Source of the DNA: a virus | IMG/VR virus record: IMGVR_UViG_3300042922_000854 | Location: 1 to 43,135 of that record | Strand: one strand, 5' to 3' | Length of the DNA stretch: 43,135 bases | In this document: piece after piece, positions 1 to 6,071 of the stretch | How the letters are laid out: each line of letters begins with the position of its first letter | How positions within the stretch are numbered: the first letter of the stretch is position 1 | Notes under the pieces: model-generated | Database searches by the model: none | What the model was told of the DNA's origin: nothing | The model's input: the letters and a program-made list of their open reading frames with translations, nothing else | Made by a program: the position numbers and the translations under genes

Positions 1-34
1 GTCAGTTCGTAACCAAACTGACTTATTTTTGTTT
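1..34 (+). terminator. Hairpin with T-rich tail; possible terminator or attP core
   Basis: The arms GTCAGTT (1-7) and AACTGAC (16-22) flank an 8-base spacer, and a T-rich tail follows (23-34). Read as RNA this is a plausible rho-independent terminator for rightward transcription. Read as DNA, 7-bp inverted arms around an 8-bp spacer also suit a tyrosine-recombinase crossover core. It lies between the two groups of integrase arm-like repeats. The sequence alone does not decide between the two. Confidence 0.45.
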
Positions 35-75
35 GGAGTTAGTAATTTCAATGCCTGTACGAATCGAAAATCGGA

Positions 76-97
76 TTTTTCTAATAAACTTCTAATG
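76..97. repeat. Integrase arm-type repeats (two units)
   Basis: Two 11-bp units at 76-86 and 87-97 resemble the TTCTTCTAATA units tandemly repeated four times at 42865-42908. The first differs at one position; the second is AACTTCTAATG. They overlap the 3' end of the integrase gene. Groups of arm sites on both sides of a core are typical of lambda- and Tn916-type attachment sites. Confidence 0.5.
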
Positions 98-1210
98 ACC
101 TTCAATTTTCTTGAAAAATGTCTCTTCTATATTATCAGCCAAGTTCTGCTTCATATTCTCAGTTACATGCTGATAAATCTGTTGAGTTGTGGAGATCTTG
201 GCATGGCCTAGCATAGCCGATACAGTTTTTATATCTATGCTGCCATCCTCAAGCATAAGCGTGGCAAAGCTATGTCGCAGATCATGGAATCTGATATGCG
301 GAAGTCCAATTTCATCTAATATCTTTACAAACTGAGTATAAAGGCTCTTTGGAGTGTACGGTTTTCCGAGACTGTTCCAACACAAATAATCTTCTTTATT
401 AAAATCAGGGTTAGGCATACGGTTTATGCGCAGCTGGCGCAGATGTTTGTCTAACTCTTTTCTTGTTGTTTGAGGAAGCTTAAACTGTCTTGTTCGCTCT
501 GTCTTTGTACTTTTTAAATTACCTTTCCTATCCATAGACTGCCCAATTCTAAGATAGCCTTCCTTGGATGAGTAATCAATGATTTTAAGCGCAGATATTT
601 CCCCTTGCCGAGCTCCTGTGGTTATAGCCAAGAGCATAGGCATGTAATATCGCTTATCCTTTATATAATTAAAAAATATTTTGCATTGGTCTATATCCCA
701 TACCTGCATCTGTTTCTTGTTCACCTTTGGAAGTTCGATGTCGGTGCTTGGATCATACTGTATTAATCTCCACTTCTTAGCTTGCTTCAATGCATTGGAG
801 AGTACAATATAATGCTGCTTGATTGTCCGTGGAGCTTTTTCTTCTGACTCAAGCTTTGAGATATATTTTTGTATTAGAAGCGGGCTCACCTTATCAATTT
901 TATAGTGAGAAAAGTATGGATTTATCGAATTCTTAATAATGCTTTTGTATCTCTGAATTGTATTATATTCTAATTTCTTCTCAGCCTGCTTCATATATTC
1001 GTCTAGAAGATCATACATGGTCATGTTCTTTGGATCTGCATAAAGACCTGTTTCTATTTCATATTGCTTTTTAGTCAGCTCTTTCTCTGCTTGCTTTTGG
1101 GTATTGGACTCTACACAAGGTATCCACTTTTGCTTCTTGTTGCCTTCCTCATCCATCATGTATATGATCATGTACCATTTATTTCCCTTCTTGGTTACGC
1201 TGCCGTTCAT
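92..1210 (-). CDS. int: Tyrosine-family phage integrase
   Basis: This 372-aa site-specific recombinase would integrate and, with a helper, excise the phage. It has an N-terminal arm-binding region (about residues 1-55), a SAM-like core-binding domain (about 62-155) and a C-terminal catalytic domain. The visible catalytic set is R201 (TGARQGE), H309 and R312 (HDLRH), H336 (LGHAKIS) and the nucleophile Y346 (QQIYQH). The ATG at 1208-1210 is preferred because an AGGAGGTG lies upstream; a TTG nine bases earlier is too close to that site. The gene's 3' end runs into the putative attP, the usual arrangement for phages. A small gene overlaps its start by 32 bp, and a LexA box lies upstream of both. 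Confidence 0.95.
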   Translation of the reverse strand: MNGSVTKKGNKWYMIIYMMDEEGNKKQKWIPCVESNTQKQAEKELTKKQYEIETGLYADPKNMTMYDLLDEYMKQAEKKLEYNTIQRYKSIIKNSINPYFSHYKIDKVSPLLIQKYISKLESEEKAPRTIKQHYIVLSNALKQAKKWRLIQYDPSTDIELPKVNKKQMQVWDIDQCKIFFNYIKDKRYYMPMLLAITTGARQGEISALKIIDYSSKEGYLRIGQSMDRKGNLKSTKTERTRQFKLPQTTRKELDKHLRQLRINRMPNPDFNKEDYLCWNSLGKPYTPKSLYTQFVKILDEIGLPHIRFHDLRHSFATLMLEDGSIDIKTVSAMLGHAKISTTQQIYQHVTENMKQNLADNIEETFFKKIEGH

Positions 1211-1367
1211 TATTATCAAACACCTCCTGATTCAATTTTACGTCAGAATCAGTGGTATTAGTGGAGGTATATTGTTCCATGTCGGATATACCGACCGGTA
1301 TATTTTGGAATATTATAACTCCATTACGCTTTATCTGTAGTACACCACAAGGTATTTCATGCAACAA
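1179..1367 (-). CDS. Small unknown protein upstream of integrase (excisionase candidate)
   Basis: This is an open frame of 62 codons immediately before and overlapping int. The TTG at 1365-1367 is chosen because GAGGGGGTG lies eight bases upstream; an in-frame ATG at 1431-1433 would give 84 aa but has no good ribosome site and would run through the SOS box. The product has no domain I recognise. Its first half is hydrophobic and beta-prone ([17 protein letters not shown]) and its tail is polar. Position and co-transcription suggest an excisionase or directionality factor, but it lacks an obvious winged-helix motif. That role is inference. Confidence 0.5.
   Translation of the reverse strand: MLHEIPCGVLQIKRNGVIIFQNIPVGISDMEQYTSTNTTDSDVKLNQEVFDNNERQRNQEGK
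1281..1303. promoter_or_regulatory. Overlapping palindromes, possible operator (copy 1)
   Basis: Positions 1282-1294 read TCGGATATACCGA, and an overlapping near-perfect palindrome, ATATACCGACCGGTATAT, spans 1286-1303. A sister of the first motif occurs at 1535-1547 in the opposite orientation. Both lie around the start of the int operon. The function is unknown; a binding site for an excision or lysogeny regulator is possible. Confidence 0.35.
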
Positions 1368-1395
1368 TATATTGCACCCCCTCATAAAAAATAAT

Positions 1396-1409
1396 CGAAC
1401 ATGTGTTCG
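1396..1409. promoter_or_regulatory. LexA (SOS) box of the integrase operon
   Basis: CGAACATGTGTTCG carries perfect CGAAC and GTTCG half sites separated by four bases. It matches the Bacillus/Clostridium LexA (DinR) consensus CGAACRNRYGTTCG at every position. It lies 29 bases upstream of the TTG of the small gene that precedes int, so host LexA would repress that gene and the integrase until DNA damage. I could not place a convincing -35/-10 pair around it. Confidence 0.85.
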
Positions 1410-1433
1410 CATTTTGTTCTTTAATTTTATCAT

Positions 1434-1598
1434 CTTTTAGTAAATATTACTACAGTATAATTCTCATATTGTTAATTTACTAATATGAATTCTATTATTA
1501 AATCTCTTTTCCTTTCAGTAGTTTCAAGTTCTGTTCGGTACATCCGACAATTAGCCATAAATCGTAAGACTTTATTCGACAAATTTCTCATTTTGTAT
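1434..1598. other. AT-rich intergenic region upstream of the int operon
   Basis: No convincing gene was seen here. It should hold the leftward promoter of the small gene and int; TATACT on the minus strand near 1455 is one weak -10 candidate. The second TCGGATGTACCGA palindrome (minus strand, 1535-1547) also lies inside. Confidence 0.5.
1535..1547. promoter_or_regulatory. Palindromic motif TCGGATGTACCGA (copy 2)
   Basis: Read on the minus strand this is TCGGATGTACCGA, one base different from the motif at 1282-1294. The two copies face each other about 250 bp apart across the start of the int operon. Confidence 0.35.
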
Positions 1599-1637
1599 AA
1601 AAAAAAGATGGGTCTACTCATAAGAATAAATCCATCT
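1599..1637 (-). terminator. Rho-independent terminator of the repressor-HIRAN operon
   Basis: On the minus strand an AGATGG...CCATCT stem (1606-1637, extendable to 8 bp with one G-T pair) is followed by eight T residues (1606 down to 1599). It overlaps the stop codon of the HIRAN gene and would isolate the immunity operon from int. Confidence 0.75.
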
Positions 1638-2139
1638 AAATATTTTGTACCTTTTTTCGCATTTCATATCTAGCTATCTCAATAATGCATCCAATGGTTG
1701 GCTTATTAAATGTACCGCCTGTAAACTCTTTTATTTTCGCTAATACGGTTCCACCATTTTGCAGCCGCCCAAATATATCATTTTTAATAATAAAATCTTC
1801 AGGCAAGAATCCTATATCATCACCGTTCACCCTTTTTATGATAACTGATTTAGGATAATTGTCCATAGGATAAGGAGTTAATATAACTATTTCTCCAATA
1901 TTACAAGTCTTAATTATCTTTTGTCTGCTTTTACCTAGTTCGCTTGTATGACTAACACCGGCAACTCTAGTGTCATAAATACGAAGAAGTTTATTTCCTA
2001 GTGCGTCTCGCTCTGGGAATGAGTATTCGAGTTCATCTTCGATAGGAAGAACATTGGTTTCGGACACAAGTTCATCGGGCAAAGTCTCATTAGCTTGATT
2101 TCCAATTAAAAGTGATACTAATTTATTAAGTATTCCCAC
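1636..2139 (-). CDS. HIRAN-domain protein of the immunity operon
   Basis: This 167-aa protein has a C-terminal HIRAN-like domain (about residues 58-150). The marks are VAGVSHTSELGKSRQ, a CNIGEIVILTPYPMDNYP segment and GDDIGFLPEDF, the usual G-x-x-I-G-[YF]-L-P turn. In HLTF-type enzymes HIRAN binds 3' ends of single-stranded DNA; stand-alone bacterial copies are poorly understood. The N-terminal 55 residues begin with a short hydrophobic helix and then an acidic linker. The GTG at 2137-2139 is used because AAGGAG lies eight bases upstream; a GTG three codons earlier overlaps that site. It follows the repressor by 32 bases, so it is made in the lysogen and may link immunity to DNA damage. That link is inference. 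Confidence 0.7.
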   Translation of the reverse strand: MGILNKLVSLLIGNQANETLPDELVSETNVLPIEDELEYSFPERDALGNKLLRIYDTRVAGVSHTSELGKSRQKIIKTCNIGEIVILTPYPMDNYPKSVIIKRVNGDDIGFLPEDFIIKNDIFGRLQNGGTVLAKIKEFTGGTFNKPTIGCIIEIARYEMRKKVQNI

Positions 2140-2171
2140 ACAGATCACTCCTTAATAATGATGAATTATAA

Positions 2172-2552
2172 CTATTTTTTAAACTTGCTAAAATCCATAC
2201 CCATGTCCTTAAGCTGCTCCAACAGATCAATAACCTGTTCATGCGTTAATCCATCTGGATATGCCTTTTTATCAAGTGTAAATTCATATTCATCACCATT
2301 TATCTTATGAGTAGCTAAATATGCATCTTTAGTGTCAACTCTTCCAAGTAAATAATCAAGTGACACATCAAAATAATCAGCAAATGCTACCAATGCATCT
2401 ATTTCAGGAATCCGTTTATCATTTTCATATTGAGAAATGGCAGACTTTGAAAAATTATAATTATGTTTTTTATTAAAATTGTTTGCTAACTCTTCTTGGT
2501 TCATATTACTTGCCAGTCTCAGCTGCTTAAATCTTTGTCCAAAAGTAGGCAT
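2172..2552 (-). CDS. CI-like XRE-family repressor without a peptidase domain
   Basis: The 126-aa lysogeny repressor has an N-terminal XRE helix-turn-helix (residues 4-66; FGQRFKQLR, SKSAISQYENDKR and the family end VSLDYLLG). The C-terminal half (about 70-126) has no S24/LexA-type Ser-Lys protease, so it cannot be self-cleaved by RecA the way lambda CI is. The ribosome site AGGAGTG precedes the ATG. It is divergent from a Cro-like gene across a 186-bp region rich in GTTAAC motifs, which are its likely operators. Induction would need an antirepressor, a protease or a partner such as the downstream HIRAN protein. Confidence 0.9.
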   Translation of the reverse strand: MPTFGQRFKQLRLASNMNQEELANNFNKKHNYNFSKSAISQYENDKRIPEIDALVAFADYFDVSLDYLLGRVDTKDAYLATHKINGDEYEFTLDKKAYPDGLTHEQVIDLLEQLKDMGMDFSKFKK

Positions 2553-2586
2553 AAACTCACTCCTTTACATAGATAGAGATATATAT

Positions 2587-2624
2587 ATTATATAATAAGT
2601 TAACAAGAATAAAATATAGTTAAC
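2587..2624 (-). promoter_or_regulatory. Leftward repressor promoter with GTTAAC operators
   Basis: A minus-strand TATAAT (2587-2592) lies near two GTTAAC sites at 2599-2604 and 2619-2624, about 20 bp apart. The spacing suits repressor autoregulation of its own promoter. The -35 element is weak. Confidence 0.55.
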
Positions 2625-2664
2625 AGCAATGTAATAAATAATTAAAAAATAGTACAAAATAAGC

Positions 2665-2694
2665 TTGACAGTTTCGTTTGTGTTAACTTATAAT
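2665..2694 (+). promoter_or_regulatory. Rightward early promoter (PR)
   Basis: A consensus -35 TTGACA (2665-2670) and -10 TATAAT (2689-2694) are separated by 18 bp. A repressor operator arm lies inside the spacer, so bound repressor would block RNA polymerase and silence the early operon starting at the Cro-like gene. Confidence 0.88.
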
Positions 2695-2717
2695 AAATAT
2701 GTAGAAGTTAACACAAA
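2677..2717. promoter_or_regulatory. Main operator: 13-bp inverted repeat
   Basis: The arms TTTGTGTTAACTT (2677-2689) and AAGTTAACACAAA (2705-2717) are perfect inverted copies, each centred on GTTAAC. They straddle the -10 of the rightward promoter. Further GTTAAC sites lie at 2599, 2619 and 2940. This is the expected target of the CI-like and Cro-like proteins. Confidence 0.8.
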
Positions 2718-2738
2718 TAGAACTAAGGAGGTAAAATA

Positions 2739-2939
2739 ATGGCTAAAAAAAATCTGAAGTTAAAAGAACTTAGACAAAAGGATAAAGTCACACAAAATGA
2801 AGTAGCACAATTGCTAGGTATTTCAAAGCCTGCATACAATCAAAAAGAAAATGGGAAGAGATCTTTCACTGTTAAAGAATGCAAAAAAATTTCTGATCTC
2901 TTTGGCGAACCAATTGAAGTAATTTTTTTTGCAGAATAA
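2739..2939 (+). CDS. Cro-like XRE-family regulator
   Basis: This 66-aa single-domain helix-turn-helix protein is the first gene under the rightward promoter. Typical marks are LKELRQKDKVTQNEVAQLLG, the recognition helix KPAYNQKENGKR and the closing IEVIFF. It starts with ATG after AAGGAGG. By position and size it should compete with the repressor for the GTTAAC operators and favour lytic growth. Another GTTAAC motif overlaps its stop codon (2940-2945). Confidence 0.88.
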   Translation: MAKKNLKLKELRQKDKVTQNEVAQLLGISKPAYNQKENGKRSFTVKECKKISDLFGEPIEVIFFAE

Positions 2940-3025
2940 GTTAACGCGAACAGAACCAACTGAATATAGTATTCCTCAAAAGTAAATTTACATGATGGAA
3001 TAAATTTCAATGGAGGTTACCGGAT

Positions 3026-3229
3026 GTGAAATTGAAAATTTCAGAAATTCGGATGAGGAGACATTGGAATCAGAGCAGACTAGCAAAAGAAAGTGGAATC
3101 GCACGCAGTTACATAAGTGAATTAGAAAGAGGCTTATATGACCCAAACTTAAAGACAATATGTAAGCTATGCAAAGCTCTAGGCTGCACACCCAATGATT
3201 TGATTGATTGTGATGAATGTGAGGATTAG
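3026..3229 (+). CDS. Second small XRE-family regulator
   Basis: A 67-aa stand-alone HTH protein with residues such as RMRRHWNQSRLAKESGI and SYISELERGLYDP, ending in an acidic DCDECED tail. The GTG start has a GGAGG eight bases upstream. It resembles the host-type XRE regulators often found just after cro in Firmicutes phages. The DNA target is not visible; it could modulate the early promoter or host genes. Confidence 0.82.
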   Translation: MKLKISEIRMRRHWNQSRLAKESGIARSYISELERGLYDPNLKTICKLCKALGCTPNDLIDCDECED

Positions 3230-3261
3230 TAAAGGGGATCTCTTCTAAGGAAGATGATTTG

Positions 3262-3747
3262 ATGAACTATATTGTAGAAATAAATGCTTTTCATGATTGG
3301 CTCGAAACAAACCCTATGTCTGAACATGCACGGTTGCTTTGGTTCATGCTGATGCATATCAACAACAAAGCAGGTTGGCAACGAGAGTTTACAGTAGCCA
3401 TATCAGCCCTTGAATTCAAATCGGGAATGAGCAAAAAGACCATCGAGAGAGCACGCAATGAGCTGGCTCAAAAAGGAAGGATAACTTGGAATTCACGCTC
3501 CGGGAATCAGTCAGCAGTGTACCGCCTTGTGAGTCTGATAGACGCACAATGTGTCTCACAAACTGTCCCGCAAGTTGTCTCACAAGTTGTCGTGCAGACA
3601 GGCCCTATTAATAAACTAAACAAAACTAAACAATATAATAAGCCTGCAGCAAGACCTAGCTTTAGTAATTTTAAGGGCAGACAATATGATGCAGATAGGC
3701 TTGAAGAGATTCTTATAGCAAGGAGTAGGAATGAACTTAATAATTAG
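3262..3747 (+). CDS. Winged-helix replication-type protein (replisome-organiser N-terminus-like)
   Basis: This 161-aa protein has a helical, winged-helix-like N-terminus (about residues 10-95). The pattern HARLLWFMLMHINNKAGW, then SALEFKSGMSKKTIERARNELAQKGRI, then a Y-R-L strand is that of phage replisome-organiser/DnaD-type N-termini. The remainder is a low-complexity, Gln/Asn/Lys-rich linker. A full DnaD C-terminal domain is not evident and the protein is shorter than classic replisome organisers. The ATG at 3262 is preferred over the adjacent TTG. A role in origin recognition or helicase loading is inference; the phage also has an HUH Rep. Confidence 0.65.
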   Translation: MNYIVEINAFHDWLETNPMSEHARLLWFMLMHINNKAGWQREFTVAISALEFKSGMSKKTIERARNELAQKGRITWNSRSGNQSAVYRLVSLIDAQCVSQTVPQVVSQVVVQTGPINKLNKTKQYNKPAARPSFSNFKGRQYDADRLEEILIARSRNELNN

Positions 3748-3791
3748 GGTCAAGGCTTGGATAAAAATGTGACTTAGAAGGAGGTTTTAAA

Positions 3792-4217
3792 ATGAGTGAA
3801 CTTTTTGAAAACTTAACCAAAACGGAATATGTGATTGACCAGAGCGGTATTAAGATTCCACATAGTGATTTTGACCGCCCAACAGATTATTATGATAAGT
3901 TGCGCGACAAAACATACACAGGCGATGAGTATGTTAGCATGTGTGCATTTAAGGATAAAAGTACCGCTTTGTATGATAAGCGATGGAAATCAGCGAAAGC
4001 AGTAATAGACCTAATAGCATCCGAAATTGACATAGACCCGGAAAAGTGCGGGTTAAACTTGTACGCGCTTGACCAAAGGTGCGGAGAGTTTGAATCACCA
4101 TTAGTTAATAAAATACGTGAGTGGTTTGATAAATCCGGGGAAAAAGTTAAGTTGAAGAAACGGATATCAGAACTGGAGGCTCAGATTAATATGCTGCAGA
4201 CCTTACTTAAAGGATAA
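3792..4217 (+). CDS. Phage protein of unknown function with C-terminal coiled coil
   Basis: A 141-aa soluble acidic protein with an AAGGAGG ribosome site. The N-terminal two thirds shows no domain I recognise (conserved-looking HSDFDRPTDYYDKLRDKTYTG). The last 30 residues (KLKKRISELEAQINMLQTLL) form a short leucine-rich coiled coil, suggesting dimerisation. It is part of the early operon. Confidence 0.7.
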   Translation: MSELFENLTKTEYVIDQSGIKIPHSDFDRPTDYYDKLRDKTYTGDEYVSMCAFKDKSTALYDKRWKSAKAVIDLIASEIDIDPEKCGLNLYALDQRCGEFESPLVNKIREWFDKSGEKVKLKKRISELEAQINMLQTLLKG

Positions 4218-4254
4218 AAATGGTGCGCATCACAAGATTTTTAGGAGGGATATT

Positions 4255-4446
4255 GTGGCAGATAAAAGGCAGAATGTAATTTGTGCAGGAGAAGATGGCA
4301 TTTGCTTGTTTTGCGATATAGGGGAGTCATTAGAAGATGCTGATTTTTGTGAGTTTGACAGTCTGAGAACTGAAGATGGTTGCCCGGGGTTTACATGTAA
4401 TGAGCAATGCAGACTTTGCCCAAGTGATTGTGAGTTCTTGGGATAG
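4255..4446 (+). CDS. Cysteine-rich small protein
   Basis: A 63-aa acidic protein with about ten cysteines, including C-x2-C (CLFC), C-x3-C and C-x2-C-x3-C clusters, probably binding zinc or an iron-sulfur cluster. The GTG start has AGGAGGG upstream. I do not recognise the family. It resembles the cysteine-rich tail fused to the DUF4406 protein at 10560. Confidence 0.65.
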   Translation: MADKRQNVICAGEDGICLFCDIGESLEDADFCEFDSLRTEDGCPGFTCNEQCRLCPSDCEFLG

Positions 4447-4481
4447 GCACATCACAAAAATAAAGAGCAGGAGGTGAAGCC

Positions 4482-4757
4482 ATGGAAGAAAAGAGACTTG
4501 CATACAGACCATCAGAAGCTGCACAGATGATTGGTGTTGATAAGCAGACACTAACAAACTGGCTAAATAAAGGAATAATAAAAGGTTGTAAGATAGAGGG
4601 CTGCTGGGTAATCAACATCAATGAGATTAATAGGGTTATAGGTATAGAAAATAACAGGCCTGTACTAAGAGATATTAACTCAGAATACAGAAAGTGGTTC
4701 GCAGGACTCAATGAAAAAGACAAACTAACAGAGATAGACAGACTACTACATAGTTAA
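4482..4757 (+). CDS. Excisionase/MerR-type helix-turn-helix protein
   Basis: This 91-aa protein has an N-terminal HTH_17 domain (residues 5-58): YRPSEAAQMIGVDKQTLTNWLNKGII, then a wing with GCWVININEINRVI. Such domains occur in excisionases, MerR-type regulators and small plasmid proteins. The last 30 residues are helical and charged. It has a GGAGGTG ribosome site. It is an alternative excisionase candidate to the small gene beside int, although its early-operon position fits a regulator equally well. Confidence 0.75.
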   Translation: MEEKRLAYRPSEAAQMIGVDKQTLTNWLNKGIIKGCKIEGCWVININEINRVIGIENNRPVLRDINSEYRKWFAGLNEKDKLTEIDRLLHS

Positions 4758-4758
4758 C

Positions 4759-4872
4759 ATTATCCTCAGAAAGTACGAACCATCCTGTGTGTTCTGTGGA
4801 CAAGCTAACGACATCATAGTTCACAAGGGTAAGAACAGCTGCAGCATCTGTAGATCTGAAATGAAAAAATAG
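4759..4872 (+). CDS. Possible 37-aa zinc-ribbon protein with a non-AUG start
   Basis: Codons 4759-4872 give a sensible zinc ribbon: C-V-F-C, 17 residues, then C-S-I-C, with a basic end. The frame has no ATG, GTG or TTG between the upstream in-frame stop (4735) and the first cysteine, so an ATT at 4759-4761 (or ATA at 4750) would have to initiate. It overlaps the upstream gene's stop region, so translation by coupling is conceivable. The alternative is a decayed gene that lost its start. Confidence 0.4.
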   Translation: MILRKYEPSCVFCGQANDIIVHKGKNSCSICRSEMKK

Positions 4873-4891
4873 GAGATGAGGTGAAAAACTG

Positions 4892-5104
4892 ATGAAAAAA
4901 TTCAGGCTCATAAATAGGACAACCATTCCATACATAAAAGCTTTTGTTTTGGGTCTTTTGATTTTACCTATAGCTTTTAAAGCAGCTTCCCTGGAGCGGG
5001 GATATCACGCAGCTGGTGGAGAACTGCTAATCCCTTTCTTGTTCATTCTTATTCAGGCTCTGGCAAATGAAATTAAAACCTTTGTAAAAGAGGTGGTAAG
5101 GTGA
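4892..5104 (+). CDS. Small two-helix membrane protein
   Basis: A 70-aa protein with two predicted membrane segments (about residues 15-33 and 44-60), a basic N-terminus and a short amphipathic end. Its GGAGATGAGGTG region supplies a ribosome site. Its stop overlaps the next gene (GTGA), so the two are coupled. I do not recognise the family. Confidence 0.65.
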   Translation: MKKFRLINRTTIPYIKAFVLGLLILPIAFKAASLERGYHAAGGELLIPFLFILIQALANEIKTFVKEVVR

Positions 5105-5256
5105 AGCACGGGAAGCGGCCAAGAGTAAAACAGAAAATATTTATCGAAAGCCATAAGCTGGATCCTGATAATTGGTTGGTTGTTAAGGATACTCCGGACA
5201 TCATGGAAATAGTAAATCGGAAGTCCAGTAGAAGAAAGATATTAAATAAAAAGTAA
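5101..5256 (+). CDS. DUF6906-like small phage protein
   Basis: This 51-aa basic protein begins MKHGKRPRVKQK and continues with LDPDNWLVVKDTPDIMEIV. That is the common phage pattern of a KHGKRP start, then a D-N-W-L-V-V-K motif, and a basic end (DUF6906 as I recall it). It is found in many Firmicutes phages and its function is unknown. The GTG start overlaps the upstream stop. Confidence 0.75.
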   Translation: MKHGKRPRVKQKIFIESHKLDPDNWLVVKDTPDIMEIVNRKSSRRKILNKK

Positions 5257-5268
5257 GGAGGTGTTAGA

Positions 5269-5382
5269 TTGTATATTTGTCCAGAATGCGGAGCACATCT
5301 TGATCCAGGAGAAAAGTGCGATTGTGACGAGGGAGCTGAGATTGCTGTACAGGATACGCTTTCCATTGATAACGAAAAATAG
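5269..5382 (+). CDS. Small zinc-ribbon protein
   Basis: A 37-aa protein with CPECG followed by CDCD, that is C-x2-C then C-x-C, then an acidic tail. The TTG start has an AAGGAGG seven bases upstream. This type of mini zinc ribbon is frequent in Firmicutes phages. Its partner or nucleic-acid target is unknown. Confidence 0.65.
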   Translation: MYICPECGAHLDPGEKCDCDEGAEIAVQDTLSIDNEK

Positions 5383-5418
5383 GATGTTTTTATAGAATGC
5401 ATAAATAGGAGGTTGAAG

Positions 5419-5814
5419 ATGAGTCTTGTTATAGAGTTACAAGAAGCTCAAGAAAAACTTAAAGAGTTTATTGATGAAAGTGGTTGGACCATAGAAATGA
5501 ACAAAGACAGTTACCCAATTACTTTTACTTTTACCAATGGGCAAACATCAATGTTTGCTGATGCAGAGGAGCTGCCAGAGATTAAGTTTATATTCAAATC
5601 TGAAATACAGTATGTATTGAATATTCCTGATGATATGAGAGTTGATGAGAAGTTCTTCAATAAGCTGAAAACCTTAAGTAAAGAAGTTCATAGGCTATAT
5701 CTATTACATTGGTTCAGTGAGAAAGACAAGCGTTATAGCCTTAGCTGGAAGCCAATGTTCAAGACTATCAACGGAGATCACGTTGGACTGTTGAAGAAAA
5801 CTTACAGGCCATAG
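5419..5814 (+). CDS. Phage protein of unknown function
   Basis: A 131-aa soluble protein, probably alpha/beta, with no domain I recognise. The ATG at 5419 is chosen because AGGAGG ends six bases upstream; a TTG two codons earlier overlaps that spacing. Visible features are an N-terminal amphipathic helix (QEAQEKLKEFIDES) and a basic C-terminus. It is the last gene before the hairpin-rich gap in front of Rep. Confidence 0.6.
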   Translation: MSLVIELQEAQEKLKEFIDESGWTIEMNKDSYPITFTFTNGQTSMFADAEELPEIKFIFKSEIQYVLNIPDDMRVDEKFFNKLKTLSKEVHRLYLLHWFSEKDKRYSLSWKPMFKTINGDHVGLLKKTYRP

Positions 5815-6071
5815 GAGGGGTAATATGGCGCGGGATCAAGCTAAGGGTAAATGAAAAGCACCTTGTATCTACCAAATACAAGGTGCTTATGACTAAAGAC
5901 TTTGGATAAAACTGTTATAAATCCTAATAAAAGCATAGCAGTTTTACGGCATAAAGTCAATCAAAATACGCTGTATTTGAGCGTATTGCGGGCTTGTAAT
6001 GGGTATTAATTTATCAACGTAATGATACATTTAACCCTTAAATATTAAAAGCAAGGGGGAATGAAAATAGT
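5815..6071 (+). other. Hairpin-rich region upstream of Rep (candidate double-strand origin)
   Basis: These 257 bp carry no substantial gene. Three inverted repeats follow each other: 13-bp arms at 5856-5868/5876-5888; nested arms GACTTT 5898-5903/5953-5958 around AAAACTG 5908-5914/5939-5945; and 8-bp arms AATACGCT 5965-5972/AGCGTATT 5980-5987 with loop GTATTTG. Rolling-circle initiators usually nick in or near such a hairpin close to their own gene. A nine-residue reading frame (ATG 5825 to TGA 5854) with a strong AGGAGGGG precedes the first hairpin and could be a leader peptide. Origin function is inference. Confidence 0.5.

Larger units (their letters stand above)
1..127. repeat. Terminal direct repeat, copy 1 (circular overlap)
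   Basis: These 127 bases are identical to 43009-43135. The length equals a common maximum assembly k-mer, so the repeat is best read as proof that the contig is circular, not as a biological terminal repeat. The unique genome is therefore 43,008 bp and position 43,008 joins position 1. Confidence 0.93.

Noticed and set aside
41-65. A tRNA 3' end as the attP core
   Set aside because: The bases do not form a T-arm (no GGTTCGAATCC-type sequence), so the target gene type is left open.
1052-1340. Plus-strand hydrophobic frames over the integrase start
   Set aside because: They oppose int and the small upstream gene, which have proper ribosome sites.
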